NCBI GenBank assembly: GCA_964036155.1
Contig: OZ038422.1
Location: forward strand, 80,189,201 to 80,253,200
DNA: 64,000 bases
DNA from: Diploscapter coronatus
Taxonomy: Eukaryota > Nematoda > Chromadorea > Rhabditida > Rhabditidae
Reading direction: 5' to 3'
The notes below the pieces were generated by a model that ran no database searches, was not told where the DNA came from, and worked only from the letters and a program-made list of their open reading frames with translations. The translations under genes and the position numbers were made by a program. Below are positions 36,601-48,600 of the stretch, piece after piece (positions within the stretch are counted from its first letter, which is position 1; every line of letters begins with the position of its first letter).

Positions 36601-39600
36601 TCTATGTTTAGTTCTCGCACCGTAGTGTACCGCTGGTAACATGTTACATGAAACGACTCAAAATGAGCTGTCTTTTCCCTATCCTCGCACGCCTTTCATA
36701 GAATTTCAAAAATTCTTTTGCCGTTGGTTAGAGAACATGAGAATCGTCTGATAAAAATTTATCATATTTGGCAGAGAAATGGCCTGAAAGCTCTTAAAGC
36801 TAAGATTTTTCCCTTTCAAAACCATTTAATATTTTCTATTACAGTTTCTTATTTAACCGACCCCCACCTAGTGGGGAATAATAAGGCTAGGAAAAAAAAC
36901 ATTTTCTTATTTTGTAACCAATTCTATGCAAAAGTGTCTTTTTCTTGTAATCGTTTGTATATTATGATTTTGTTAAAGTTTTAAATAACAAAGTTTAGAC
37001 ATGAAATGAAATCCTCCTTCTCCGATCGCTCGCGTCAATATGACCTGGAGGATATTGAGGACTTTATTCAAGGCCAAACCGTCAACATCTCTTTGTCTTC
37101 AGAAGAACTTGAGCAAAAACTCTCCCTCAAATACCTAAAGAAGCTCCTAGGTGACGAAGCTCGCCTTCCTCTTTCCGAGCTTGATGAAAGAGTCTTTGAA
37201 AGGATTTGGACCAACATTATCCTCGGCTATTGGCAAGATGAAGCCGTTTCTTGCTTCAAAAAGTCAATTTTGAACTCCAAGGATATCAAAATAATTCAAA
37301 ATGAACTAAAAAAACTGCAAACAAACGACTTTTGGAGCATTAAAATCCTCCAGGAACATCCTTTGCAGAGGCTTGTTGAGGAATACAGGAAAGTTTTTGA
37401 TGAAGCCAACCTTCAAGTCTGTTTCGAAGCGTACCGTACTGAATGTTTCTCTATTCTCTTGGAACAGAACCATTCGCAGAACCATTCCGTTGCAAATGAG
37501 CTTCGATTTCTTGAAGAATTTATAAGAGTTTTGAAGGAAGAGGCAGATGACAAATTTTTTAAGGATTATCGTCCTTTCATTACTTCTTCAAATCCTCACG
37601 AAGCAAAGTTCAAGTCCCTTCTTCAAAAAATTACCGATTGCAATAATTCATCCCTTTCCACAATGGCTAACTCGCTTCTTCAAAAAGATCATTTTTATTT
37701 GAGCGAAGACTTCTTCAAAATTATTGAACGGTTTTTCGAACCAACCAAAGCGAGAGTATACAGAAAGGATGGAAAGATCATTTTGGAAGTTATTGGAAGT
37801 GCTTTTTCGATGAAAGATGTCGTAAGAGGAAGATATGAGATGATGGCCGTTTCGGAACTAGAGAATATACAAGAGCCACCAAATGAGATTCATATAATTA
37901 GCCATCTGTCATTCAAATTGAACGAAGACTTGGAAAGGCCAGGAGTGAATCTTTTAATCAAAGCATCAAGACTTTTGATACCAGATACTGTTGTCATAAA
38001 TACTAGTGGGAAAGATGCAGACGACCAGTACAGGTATGTTATCGGGTCGAGACAGTTCGGAAGTCATCCATAGGAAATTTGTAATTTTTGCTCTATTTCA
38101 ATACAAGAGTTCCATGAAAAATAGGTGTTCAAGGAGTCAGACGACAAAAAAATGCTTATTTGTTGCTGTTTTCGGAGTTTTCTTGCGATTCTTTAGACAT
38201 TTTTGGCTTTCTGAAGACCTTTGATTGTTTCATAAGAAATTGCCCGCATTGTTTTAGGAAAATTAGCAAAATAGATACACATTTTGGAACATCAAAAAAT
38301 GATATTGACTTTCGTTTATGAAGCTGTCGAAGAAGGATTTAGAGAAGTGAAAAATGCAGAAAATTCTGTCAAGAACCTTTAATAAATGTCTGAAATGGAG
38401 CTTTTTTCAACGGACGCAGTTTGGCCACCATGGGACTCTTGGACTTGGAATAGAGCCGAAAGACCTTTAAAATTTTTCAAATATTGCATTTTTATTTGCG
38501 TAAATGAGTATTGTTCGCCAACTCTAGAATTTTTTACTTGTTTCATGAAGAAAAAACGCATGACAATTGAAAAAAGCAACTTCAAATTTCTGATATGGCC
38601 CGGCCCGTTAATATCATCATTAGTTTTAGTTCTGACGCGGGTCGGGACGGCTCCGGCATTGGACGAGATGGAAGTGATGGCCATGCGGGAGAAAGTGCTG
38701 GAAATATTCTAATCGAAGCAGACTACATTGATCATCCCGACAATTTGGAAAGAATTGCCAATGGAGGCCGGGGAAGCAATGGTCAAGATGGCGGAGATGG
38801 AATAGATGGAAAAATTGGAAAAGGAATGTCAAAGAATGAATTGGATGGACTCTTCCCACCAACAGCTGCCTATTACCCCGGTGCTCGCTTTGGTCGTGTC
38901 AAGAAAGTGATTGATAGCATAGACAGAAAATTAGATACAATAATAAAAGCCTGGTGGACTGGAAAAGATGCTAACACTTGGCTTGGAGTCTGGGAAAATA
39001 TAAAGGAGGGACTAAACGCTGAACTGTCTGGTAGTATACATTACACAGATTATGTGAATAGATGTATCTACGTGGAAGCAAAATTGAAGTCCGGAATGAC
39101 GGTGATTTTTGCTTTGGAGTGTAGCGGTAATTTGATATGGACATCTTGTCAAAGCTACCTGCTAGTGAAAGGAGACGAGGGATCACCTGGTGGAGATGGA
39201 GGAGCGGCTGGCAAAGGAGGCCAAGGGGGATTTGCAGGCTCGATAACAGTTAATGGAAAAGTGACGAGAGGCGAAGCCGGAGAAAGTGGCTCAAATGGAA
39301 CTAAAGGAAAGAATGGAACAAATGGCAAGAATGGGTGGGATATTGGATGGCTTGACTACTCTGTATCAGGTGGGTGGGGTTACCTTTAATCTACGGACTA
39401 CAGCCTCAATAATTTGCAAAAAAATAAACTAGACTCGTGGCCAAAGGGATGGTTTCCGAAATATTGTAACGATCTGGACTTTTCCAATACAAGGGTTCCA
39501 TGGAATCCAGCGACATAAAATGTTTTTCTCTCAGTTATTTTTGGAGATTTCTCACGATTGTTTCGACATTTTTTAGTTTCCTGAAGTCCTTTTTTTTACT

Positions 39601-42600
39601 GATTCATAAGAATTTGACTGCAATTGATCAGGAAAATCAAGCAAAATTTTTGGAATGTCAAAATGAAGGAGCGACTTTCGTTTACCCTTATTCTGAGAAT
39701 TTTCTTTCAAAACTAATGAGAAGTTTTATGATACTGTCTAAGAAGGACTTTAGGGAATTAAAAATGCAAAAGATCCTGCCAAGAAGCACAAAAAAGCTGA
39801 AAGGGGCGTTTTTGTCATCGGACCGAATTTGGCTTCAATGGTACCTTGTATTGGAATTGAGCCCAAACTACTGAGGCTCACTTGATTATTCTGCGATCTA
39901 ACACTAACTTCTCAGGTGCATTTGGAGCCGATCATTGGCCAAAGTATCATGGAACAGATGAGAAGACAAAACTGGAACTAAAGCCCTACAAAGACAACAG
40001 CAAAGACCGGATTGTCTGTCCTTATAGAAAGCGGGACCATTTCGATTATTATATGGAAATGGTTGGAGCGAGATTAGAGCATCCCAAACAGGGGGAAGCT
40101 ACAAGGAGTCAACAGAGACAGAAAGATATGCAACATCAGACAAAGGCTACAAGGAAGAGTAACATCGATGTCAGTGCAATGGCTCAACATCAGTCGAATG
40201 TCTTCACCGCTGCTGAGCTGATGATTGGCGCTCTTCAGCAGAGCCATCAGGCAGGCTGTCAAATGGTTCAGAAGAGCATCGAACTGGAACAGCATCAAAG
40301 TCAGGTGAAAGCTGATATGACGGTCAATCGACAAGTGGAATATACCCAGGTATGTTAATGGGCCAGGCCTGAAAATCTTGGGCGCGGAGATCATACAAAG
40401 ATATTTTCAAATTTTTGAAAAATACTCTAGATGCTGAAAGAAATAGCAATTGGGAAAAAAGCTCTTTTTAAGGTTTAGAAAATCTCATAAATACCTTTTA
40501 GCATAGATTTTCGAGTCTTTCGTAACGATGGACCTTTAACATTTTTCGAAAATAAGCATTTTTACCTCGAATTTATTGATTTCTAGTGGTTTTTAGCACT
40601 ATTTTGGGCATAGAAAGCCTAAGAGAAATATTAGCAAAAAAAAAATAGCATAAAAGTCCACGTGGTTCCTCTTTTGAGCTGTTAGCAATTGAACGCGCTT
40701 ACTTATCGGCTCCAAGAATGAAATTCCTTGCATTTTCGAAAAATTAAATTTTCTAATGAAAATGAGTATTTTTCACCCATTCTATAATTTGACGAGAAAA
40801 AAAACCTTGAAAAAATGAGAAAAGTTTAATTCTCTTGCATGCTCTCGAGTCGGGCCCGTTAACATACCTGAACATACCTTTCAGGAGAGAAGCAAACCAA
40901 AGGCAAGAGCTCCCTTGGAGTTGAGGGAAACTGAGCCCTCTTGGAGCAGCGAGAAACAAGTACTCCTGAAGAAAGTGTTTGAAGTGGTTGGAAAAATCGA
41001 TTGGAGTGAAGAAATGGTTCAAAAATTGTGTCCCAAAAAGGAGTGCAACATCAAATGTGACGATCATTTCTTGAGAAAAGCGAGTCAAGCCAATTGGTCC
41101 GGTGGATTCGAGCAGTTCCTCAACTTTTTCACAAATGAAAAAGAAAATTTTGAAGAAAAGGATTTTGAAACGCTTCAGACGAAGAAAAAACAAGGAGCAA
41201 GAAGAGTCATCCGTCAATTTGTCCTCGAAATCGGGGAAAAGAATGAAAACAAGAAGATAAAAGCACTTTATGAAAAGTATCTATATTGGTTGAAGAAGAA
41301 GGGCCAAAATCTTATCGTTTTTGAGGAATCTCTGACTAAAATTGACAAAAAATGTGAGAAAAACAAGGAGTTGATGAATAATTTGCAGAAAAACCTTACC
41401 TCTAAGCCGTCAATTTCCTCAAAATGGCATATTGAACTTTATTCCCAGCTGAATGACTTTAATATTCAACTTTTCGAAGAAAAACAAGATGGAATCATGA
41501 TTCTTCTGGAAAATTTCAATCCCATCTCAAAAAACATCCTCCGTGTAACTGTAGACAATAAAGGTGGTCTTCACCAACTGAAACATAATTATCCTTTCTT
41601 CACTTTGGAAAGAGAGCGGCTTCAAAAAAGCCTTATTTACAAGTCTGTCCTTGGAGAACTTCTTTCTTGTAAAAATTCAATAGAACTGGACAGCTATTTA
41701 TGCCACGGATGCTATCTAAAGATGAAACCATTCATCCTTCATTCCTACATGGCCTTTGAAGAGGTTTTAGATGTGGACAAAGCCATTTTTGAAATCAGAA
41801 ACGTCGTCCAAGATGAGACCTTCCCTTGGAACCGACTGAAATTCATTACGGAGCCATTTATTGGAACTAACAGGATACTTAAAGCATTGAGAGATCGTCT
41901 CTGCTCGGAAGGATTTCAGATTTCTTCGACTGAGCTCTACTTCCTCATCAATACTATTCTTCGAATGAGTAGAACTTCCAAATATTTTGTTGAATTAATG
42001 ATCTGGCTAATTGTTTCAAAGGAACAAAGCAGGTGGCTTGTCGAGTGTGTCATGCTCGAATTGGAGAACTATTTCGAAAAGCCTGTAAAACCGACGATTC
42101 GTGGGAAGCTAGGAGCAATTGACGATAAGCAGACCGTTTTCCTCCTCATTGAACAGCTCAAAAGTTCTTCAAAATTTTCATTCGAACCCCTAGAAAAGAT
42201 TATAAATCTTTTACAAAAAGAAACGACAACTTTGCTCCTGTCCGGACTGAGCTTAAAAGAATGGCCTTTGGTATTGAAAATGGACTTTTGGAAGGAGAAA
42301 TTGCAATCACTCATGGAATGGAAAGACGAGGAGACCTTACAACGTGTCTTGCACTATCTCACAACTGTTGAAGTGATCTACACTGATTTTCTCCTCAATC
42401 GACTCTTTAAAATCTTTGAAGAGAAGAAAACGCCCCTTTCCACAGCCATTATTATCAAAATCTTTGAAGCCCTCTATAGTGAGCAGTGTTTTTTGAATGA
42501 CGACTTCTTCTCTCTGCTGGGAACAATTTCTCCTGCCCAATGGCTCTGTGGCTTGGATATTGACTCCCAAACTGTCAGAAATCTCCGTCAGCTGATCAAT

Positions 42601-45600
42601 ATTATCATAAATAACAGCAAAATTTCACAGAAAACAAAGGAAATCCTTCCCGAAGTGGTTGAAATTATCACTGAAGCGGATAAATCTTGCGGAAATTTTG
42701 CAGAATATGATGAAGAGGATATTAAAAACTGGACAAAAGAGTATAAAACAAGCGTCTCGCTGGCTGAAGTCCTGGCTGTGATTAATCGGGCAATTTGGCT
42801 AAAAGAGAACTTTTTTCTACGGGACACCCAAAAAATTGCAATCGTTCTCTTCTGTCTGGAGGGAGAAAAGAGCCGAGTGTTGGAACAGGTATTGGAACTT
42901 TTTTATTATGTGCGAGCATAAACATCGGGAATTTCGACCAATTTTTTTTGTCTTTCAGCTGGGTTGAAAGTTTTTGCTTTTCTCAGCTTTCTCATGATTT
43001 TGCTATTTCCAGCTTATTCAGCCTGCATTCGGATAAAATAAAGAAGAAGCGCTCCAAGGTTGATTTTTTTGGACAAGCTGAGGATATCAAAAATTAGGCA
43101 AATCGGCTGAACAACAAAAACTAATCAATAAAATCCAGGTGTTTATGCTCGAATTTTATTCAAGGCGGGCCCAGCTGAAAATCTTTTGAGGTAGCAGAAG
43201 GCTACTGAAAGGGAAAGCCGCACCCATTTCCGTGCTCCAACATGTTTATTGACGCTTGCGCACTTAAAGAAATGGTCTCACAAGATTCAAATTGGTCACT
43301 TGGTCAAACTTGCGAGTCGGATGATCCCACAACGAAAACGTTAGACCTTTAAGATGAGGAATAGCTGAGCTTTCACTTGCTTACGTTTATTATTTTTACG
43401 TTATTTTATCTCGTTTCTTTGTGTTAAAGGGACAATGACACACATATCCACTCTAAGAGTTAATCTGCAGATTAACTCGGAGCACGCTTACTCGTAGTTG
43501 ACGCTTTTGAATTTCAATTGTGGCGAAAGCGTCGATTTGATTACAACTGAGTTTTCTATGTTTTTTTTTTTTGCATAATATCAAATATCGAATTGAAAAA
43601 ATATAGAAAAACCGTCCGCGCATGCGACCTACAGAAACCCGCAGAGCGGCAAACAAATTCCAGCAGTGTGTGTGCTGTCCCTTTAACGGATTAAAAATAA
43701 AGAAAACAACCAAAATATCCAATAATAAAAAAGATACAGTTCAAATTTCGCACCAAAGTGTATTGTAGCTGCGTCCAAAAACTTTCAGCTGGGCCCCCAT
43801 TACTAAAATAGTCCCCCTATATAATATAAGATTTAACAGGTTTCTACTGGAGAAGGGAAATCTCTCATTGTCGTCTCAGTGGCAATTATTCGGGCCCTTC
43901 GTGGAGAAAAAGTTGACGTAATTACGAGCTCCTCTGTCCTTGCCAGAAGAGATGCCGAAGCAAATGAGAAACTCTTCGAAATGTTCAACATGAAAGTTGG
44001 TCACAATTGCAGTGAGAGTCTAACCGAAAGGACAGACGCCTACGGAAGAAGTCAAGTCCTCTATGGAGAGATAACGAACTTCCAGAGGGATCATCTCCTG
44101 GATCGATTCTATGGGAAAAACATTCTGGGAGATCGAAAATTTGAGAGTGTTATTGTCGACGAAGTGGACAGTATGCTCCTGGACAAAGGGAATAATGTAC
44201 TCTATTTGAGTCATCAAATTGCTGGCTTTGATAAGTTGGAAGCTGTTTTTGTTTACATTTGGCAAATGGTAAATCGTCCTGCCAAAGACCAGGCAGACTA
44301 TGATCTGGCTTTCAATACAGCCCGTCTGCGGGAAAATGTCATTGACAATATGTACAAGAGGATAACCAAGGACGACTTGAATATGATTCAGTCGAAGGAG
44401 AAGAAGTTCAGTGTGGACAAGGTGTGGGAAGAATTGATTCAGAGGGGAGTAATCAACGCGAAAGGAAGATTAGTGATTGAAAAAGTGGATAAAAACATCC
44501 TCGAAAGTCTTGAAACAATTGAAGGAAGTGCCAAGAAACGACTAATCTTCCGGCTGAATGAAGTCACAAGGAAGCAGTGTATGGCGGTTGTGCCAAATTT
44601 TCTGGTTCAATTTGTTGAAGATCATCTAACAAGATGGATAGAAAATGCCAAAATGGCTCTAATAATGATGGCGGGAAACGACTACGTTGTGGATATCGAC
44701 AGAACGGGAATGAAGAATGACCTTCATGCGAATATAACCATTTTGGATAGAGACACAGGAACAGATCAGGCTAGTTCCCAATGGGAAGAGGGACTTCATC
44801 AATTCCTCCAGCTGAAGCATGGCTGTAAAATGTCGCTAATGAGTCTAAAGGCGATTTTCATCTCAAATGTGAGCTATTTCATGCTCTACAAGAACCTCTT
44901 TGGACTAACGGGAACTTTGGGATCTGTCACTGAAATGGAGCTTCTTCAAAAGATTCACGAAGTTGAGTATGTAACAATTCCGACAGCTTGCGGAAAAAGA
45001 TTCTACGAAGAGACTCCAGCCGTTTGTCAAAATCAAAATAGCTGGATAGAGAGGATTGAAGAAGAAGTTCGTGACTATCTGACAAAGAAAAGATCAGTTC
45101 TTGTCATCTGTGAGACAGTGGAAAGTGTCAATTTTGTATCAAAAAAGCTCTCAGAAAAAGGAATCCCGAATATTTTTGCCTATCGACGAGAGCATGAACA
45201 GTTCACCATAGCGGAGAGGCCCCTTCCCCCAGGACAGATCATAGTTGCTACAAATTTGGCTGGAAGAGGGACGGATATAAAGATTTCTGATGAATTGAGA
45301 AATGCAGGAGGACTACACATCTGTCTAACCTATCTTCCATCGAATAAGCGAGTCGAAGAACAGGCCTTTGGCAGGGCCGCTCGATCGGGAGACCCAGGAA
45401 GTGGAAGACTTGTAATGATTGGTGATGGAGCAGCCTCGGGCGTCAGAATGATTGGAATAAAGACGGAAAGAGATAGTCAAGAGATCAAACGAATCGCTGA
45501 AGTCAAGGACAATTATTATGAGAAAATTCAGGCAGAAGAATTTTGTTTCAAGGAATTTCAGAAAGCCTATAACGAGCTTGGCAAAAAGTTTAGCAAAGAT

Positions 45601-48600
45601 TCATCAGAAAAAGTGAATCTTCAGGAGAATCTAATCGACCAATGGGCATTTTGGCTGGACAAATGGAAGTATATAATAAGAAATGATGGAAAAACAGAAG
45701 GATATAAAAAGGAGCTCTCTGTTTTCATCGATCAAGCCAAAAGATATCCTATTCCTCGAGATTATATCCTAATGCCACATTTAATAAAACAGGGAAAAGT
45801 TCTGATTGAAGAGAAAAAGTATGAAGAAGCTATTTCTTTTTTGAATCAAGTGATCAAAACAGAGCCTCTCTTCTCAGAGGCTGCCCACTATTATAAAGCC
45901 TATGCTGTTGGAAAGAACTTCAACTGGGAATCTGCATCTTTGACTAAATCTGGAAAATCTCGTCAACTAGTCATCTCAGAGTTGAGGACAGCCAAAAGAA
46001 TGTTTGAAAATCTCAGCGATGAGCAGTTAAAATACTCGGCTGTGATAAATAGAATGAAAGAGAATTTCGAATCCACCGGAATAATTCAAATCAACTCCTA
46101 TGAGGAGCAGAAACAAAATGTTGTCAACATGTATGGACAGTTTATTTCCTCTATCGATGATGCTATAGGGTCAAAGGTAACAGTAGAATCTTTCTGTAAA
46201 GGAATTATTGACGAGCCAATGAGTGCAGCCCTCTATGAGGAGTTGGTGAAGAAAAAAATCATTCGACCAATGCATATAGCAGAGGGGTATGATACAAAAT
46301 CTATGGAAAATGTCTGCCTGGAGTATGGAATTCCAGTAGAAAAGATGAAATCCTTCCTAGAAAATGAGGAAGGAGGTGATCACAACGAGATTGCAGACAG
46401 ATTGAAGGGTAGCTTCACCCTACAGAATAGGGACGACTTCTGGCAGGAGCTTTTGTCCAAAGGATGGCTGATAAATCAAAAGACATATGTTATTGTTGAC
46501 GAAACTAAACTCTGTGAAGAGTTTCCCCTAGATTTCGCAAAGGAAAAGTTTGAGAAGGGTCGCTTGATCAACTTCAAAAAGGAGATGGAAGAATCAACCT
46601 CGAAAATTGCTAAAACCTCGGAACAATTGAATGAAATTGGCGAAAAGACCATTTTTGAAAGAGAAACTTTCAAGAATCTTTTTAAATATGTATCCTATGA
46701 CAAACTTCTTCGAAAGAACCTTCTGATTGAAATGGAAGTTGCTGAAAGAAGCAAACAAGAAGGAGTAATCTCTTTTGTGAACTTCGACAAGTTGAAAAAA
46801 GAACATTTTGCCTTGGAAAATATCGAATCAACAGAAGTGGATGCCATTCTGACGTTGCTACTGAACTCAAAGCTGATTTCACAGCAGAAAGACTGTTATT
46901 CTCTGAATGCTAAAGATTTGAGCAATCTTTCGCTCCCCTCTGAGCAGAGTGTCTACACCCCAGCCGTGCGATCTGTTCTCCAAAGCAGTTTTGCCTATCG
47001 TCTGGCTTTCAATCGACTTCTCCAGCAAATTGAAGAGAAATCCTGGCCGGTGAAGATCCCTCTAGTTCACAAGCCGCAACAAGGCCTTCTGTGGGATCTC
47101 GTGTATGCTGGAGTGCTCTGTCCAGTTCAGGTGAGGGTCTTCAGGAAAAGATTTTGCATCGTTTTTATGAAGCTTTTGAAGCGCTTCAAAAGTGACGCAA
47201 AATTTTTCAGGGAATATTAAAATGTCAAAACGAGAGATATTAACACCCGTTTTACTCCTTATTTTGAATTTTGACGTTGTTTAAGTTTTTATGAAACTAC
47301 TAAAGAAGAAATTCAAAATACAGTAAACCCACATTTTGACCTCCATAGGGAGCCATGATTTTTCTTTTGGTCCTTGTATTAGAACACTAAGCTACTTCAC
47401 TGTAGCTGTAAATTACATTGTGCATCAAAATTCTTGTGATAGAATCCCTTTAATTCAGAGCGTTGTCAAATTAAGTTCATATTTCCCATTTCAGATCGAG
47501 AAGAATGTTTCGGCTAAGACTGTAGTAGAAGATTCCTATCCGGAATACTTCCCAAAAGATGTTCTTACTTCCCTGATAGCAGAAGAAATACCCCGACTGG
47601 ACCTTTCTGATTCATGGGATTTGCTATTGGAGCGAGAATTTTTAAAAGAAGCCCTTTGCAGCGATACATATACCATCAAGGATAACAAAAACAAAAATAT
47701 TAATATTGATGAAAACGAATTTCTCAACAATAAGATGAACACCTTGCTGAGGAGTCAAATGGTGCTAAGGAAGAAAACAACCCGGAATAGTGTAGTAGCC
47801 ACAATTGAACAGCTGAAAGGGTTCATTGCTGCCTTGGAAGTACCCCAACCGTATCTCCAATGGATTTATGAGGCATTGGGATCAAGATCCGATGGAGCAG
47901 TCGAAGAATTGAAAATGTTCATGATGAACGGATTGGGAGAAGTTATTCGTTTCAAGGAAAAGGTAAAAATTGAAGAATAGTCCTTCATCTCACGAACAAA
48001 AGGAACGCAACATGGAAAGTGAATCTAAACACTGCAAAATTTGTAACTTTTGGACTGGCTTTTTTTAAAGGGATGCTTCTCACAGAATTCAAATTGGAAA
48101 AATAAATGATTCCGCAATGAAAGCGTTACAATTTCGGTTTTCAATTTGCGTTTTTTTCAATGTTTTCCACCTTCGATTTGTATTATTTATTTGATTTTCT
48201 TTCGAGTTTACGATGACTTTGAAAAGAAACATAAAATATCAAAGGAAATAAAATAAAAATTCAAACGTCGTGTGCAAAGCTACAATAGGTCACTGTACCT
48301 GCATATCACGCTGCGCATCACAACTCTTATGAAACCATCCATTTAGATAAATGGATGAGGAGTCATACTTAAATACCTTCGATATGGGGGCTATACTTTT
48401 TATACGCTGCAAGGGGGAAGGGACTATTTTACCAAAAAAAATTGTTCTACATTGCAGGCCTACACTTTCAAAATGTTCTTCAATACTAACATTGTGATCC
48501 TTCTTGGACTGCTTCAAATCGCTGCAGGAGTTGCAATTACTCTTTTCACTGCAGGATTAATGACAAATGTTGGAACTGGGTTCATTAGTGAAGGCGTTGG

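Noticed and set aside
38379..39186. Minus-strand frames opposite the Gly-rich exon
   Set aside because: They are shadows of the plus-strand coding repeats; the plus strand has the splice structure and phase continuity.
39500..39874. Plus-strand 124-codon frame between two exons of the giant gene
   Set aside because: It fits neither the phase of the flanking exons nor any family, and it falls in an intron with good GT/AG ends at 39370 and 39915.
43453..43722. Minus-strand 89-codon frame in an intron of the giant gene
   Set aside because: It lies within a MITE and has no recognisable features.
42790..47130. Bacterial contamination as the source of the SecA-like sequence
   Set aside because: The coding sequence is broken by spliceosomal introns with matching phases, contains SINE and MITE insertions nearby, and is physically embedded between animal genes.
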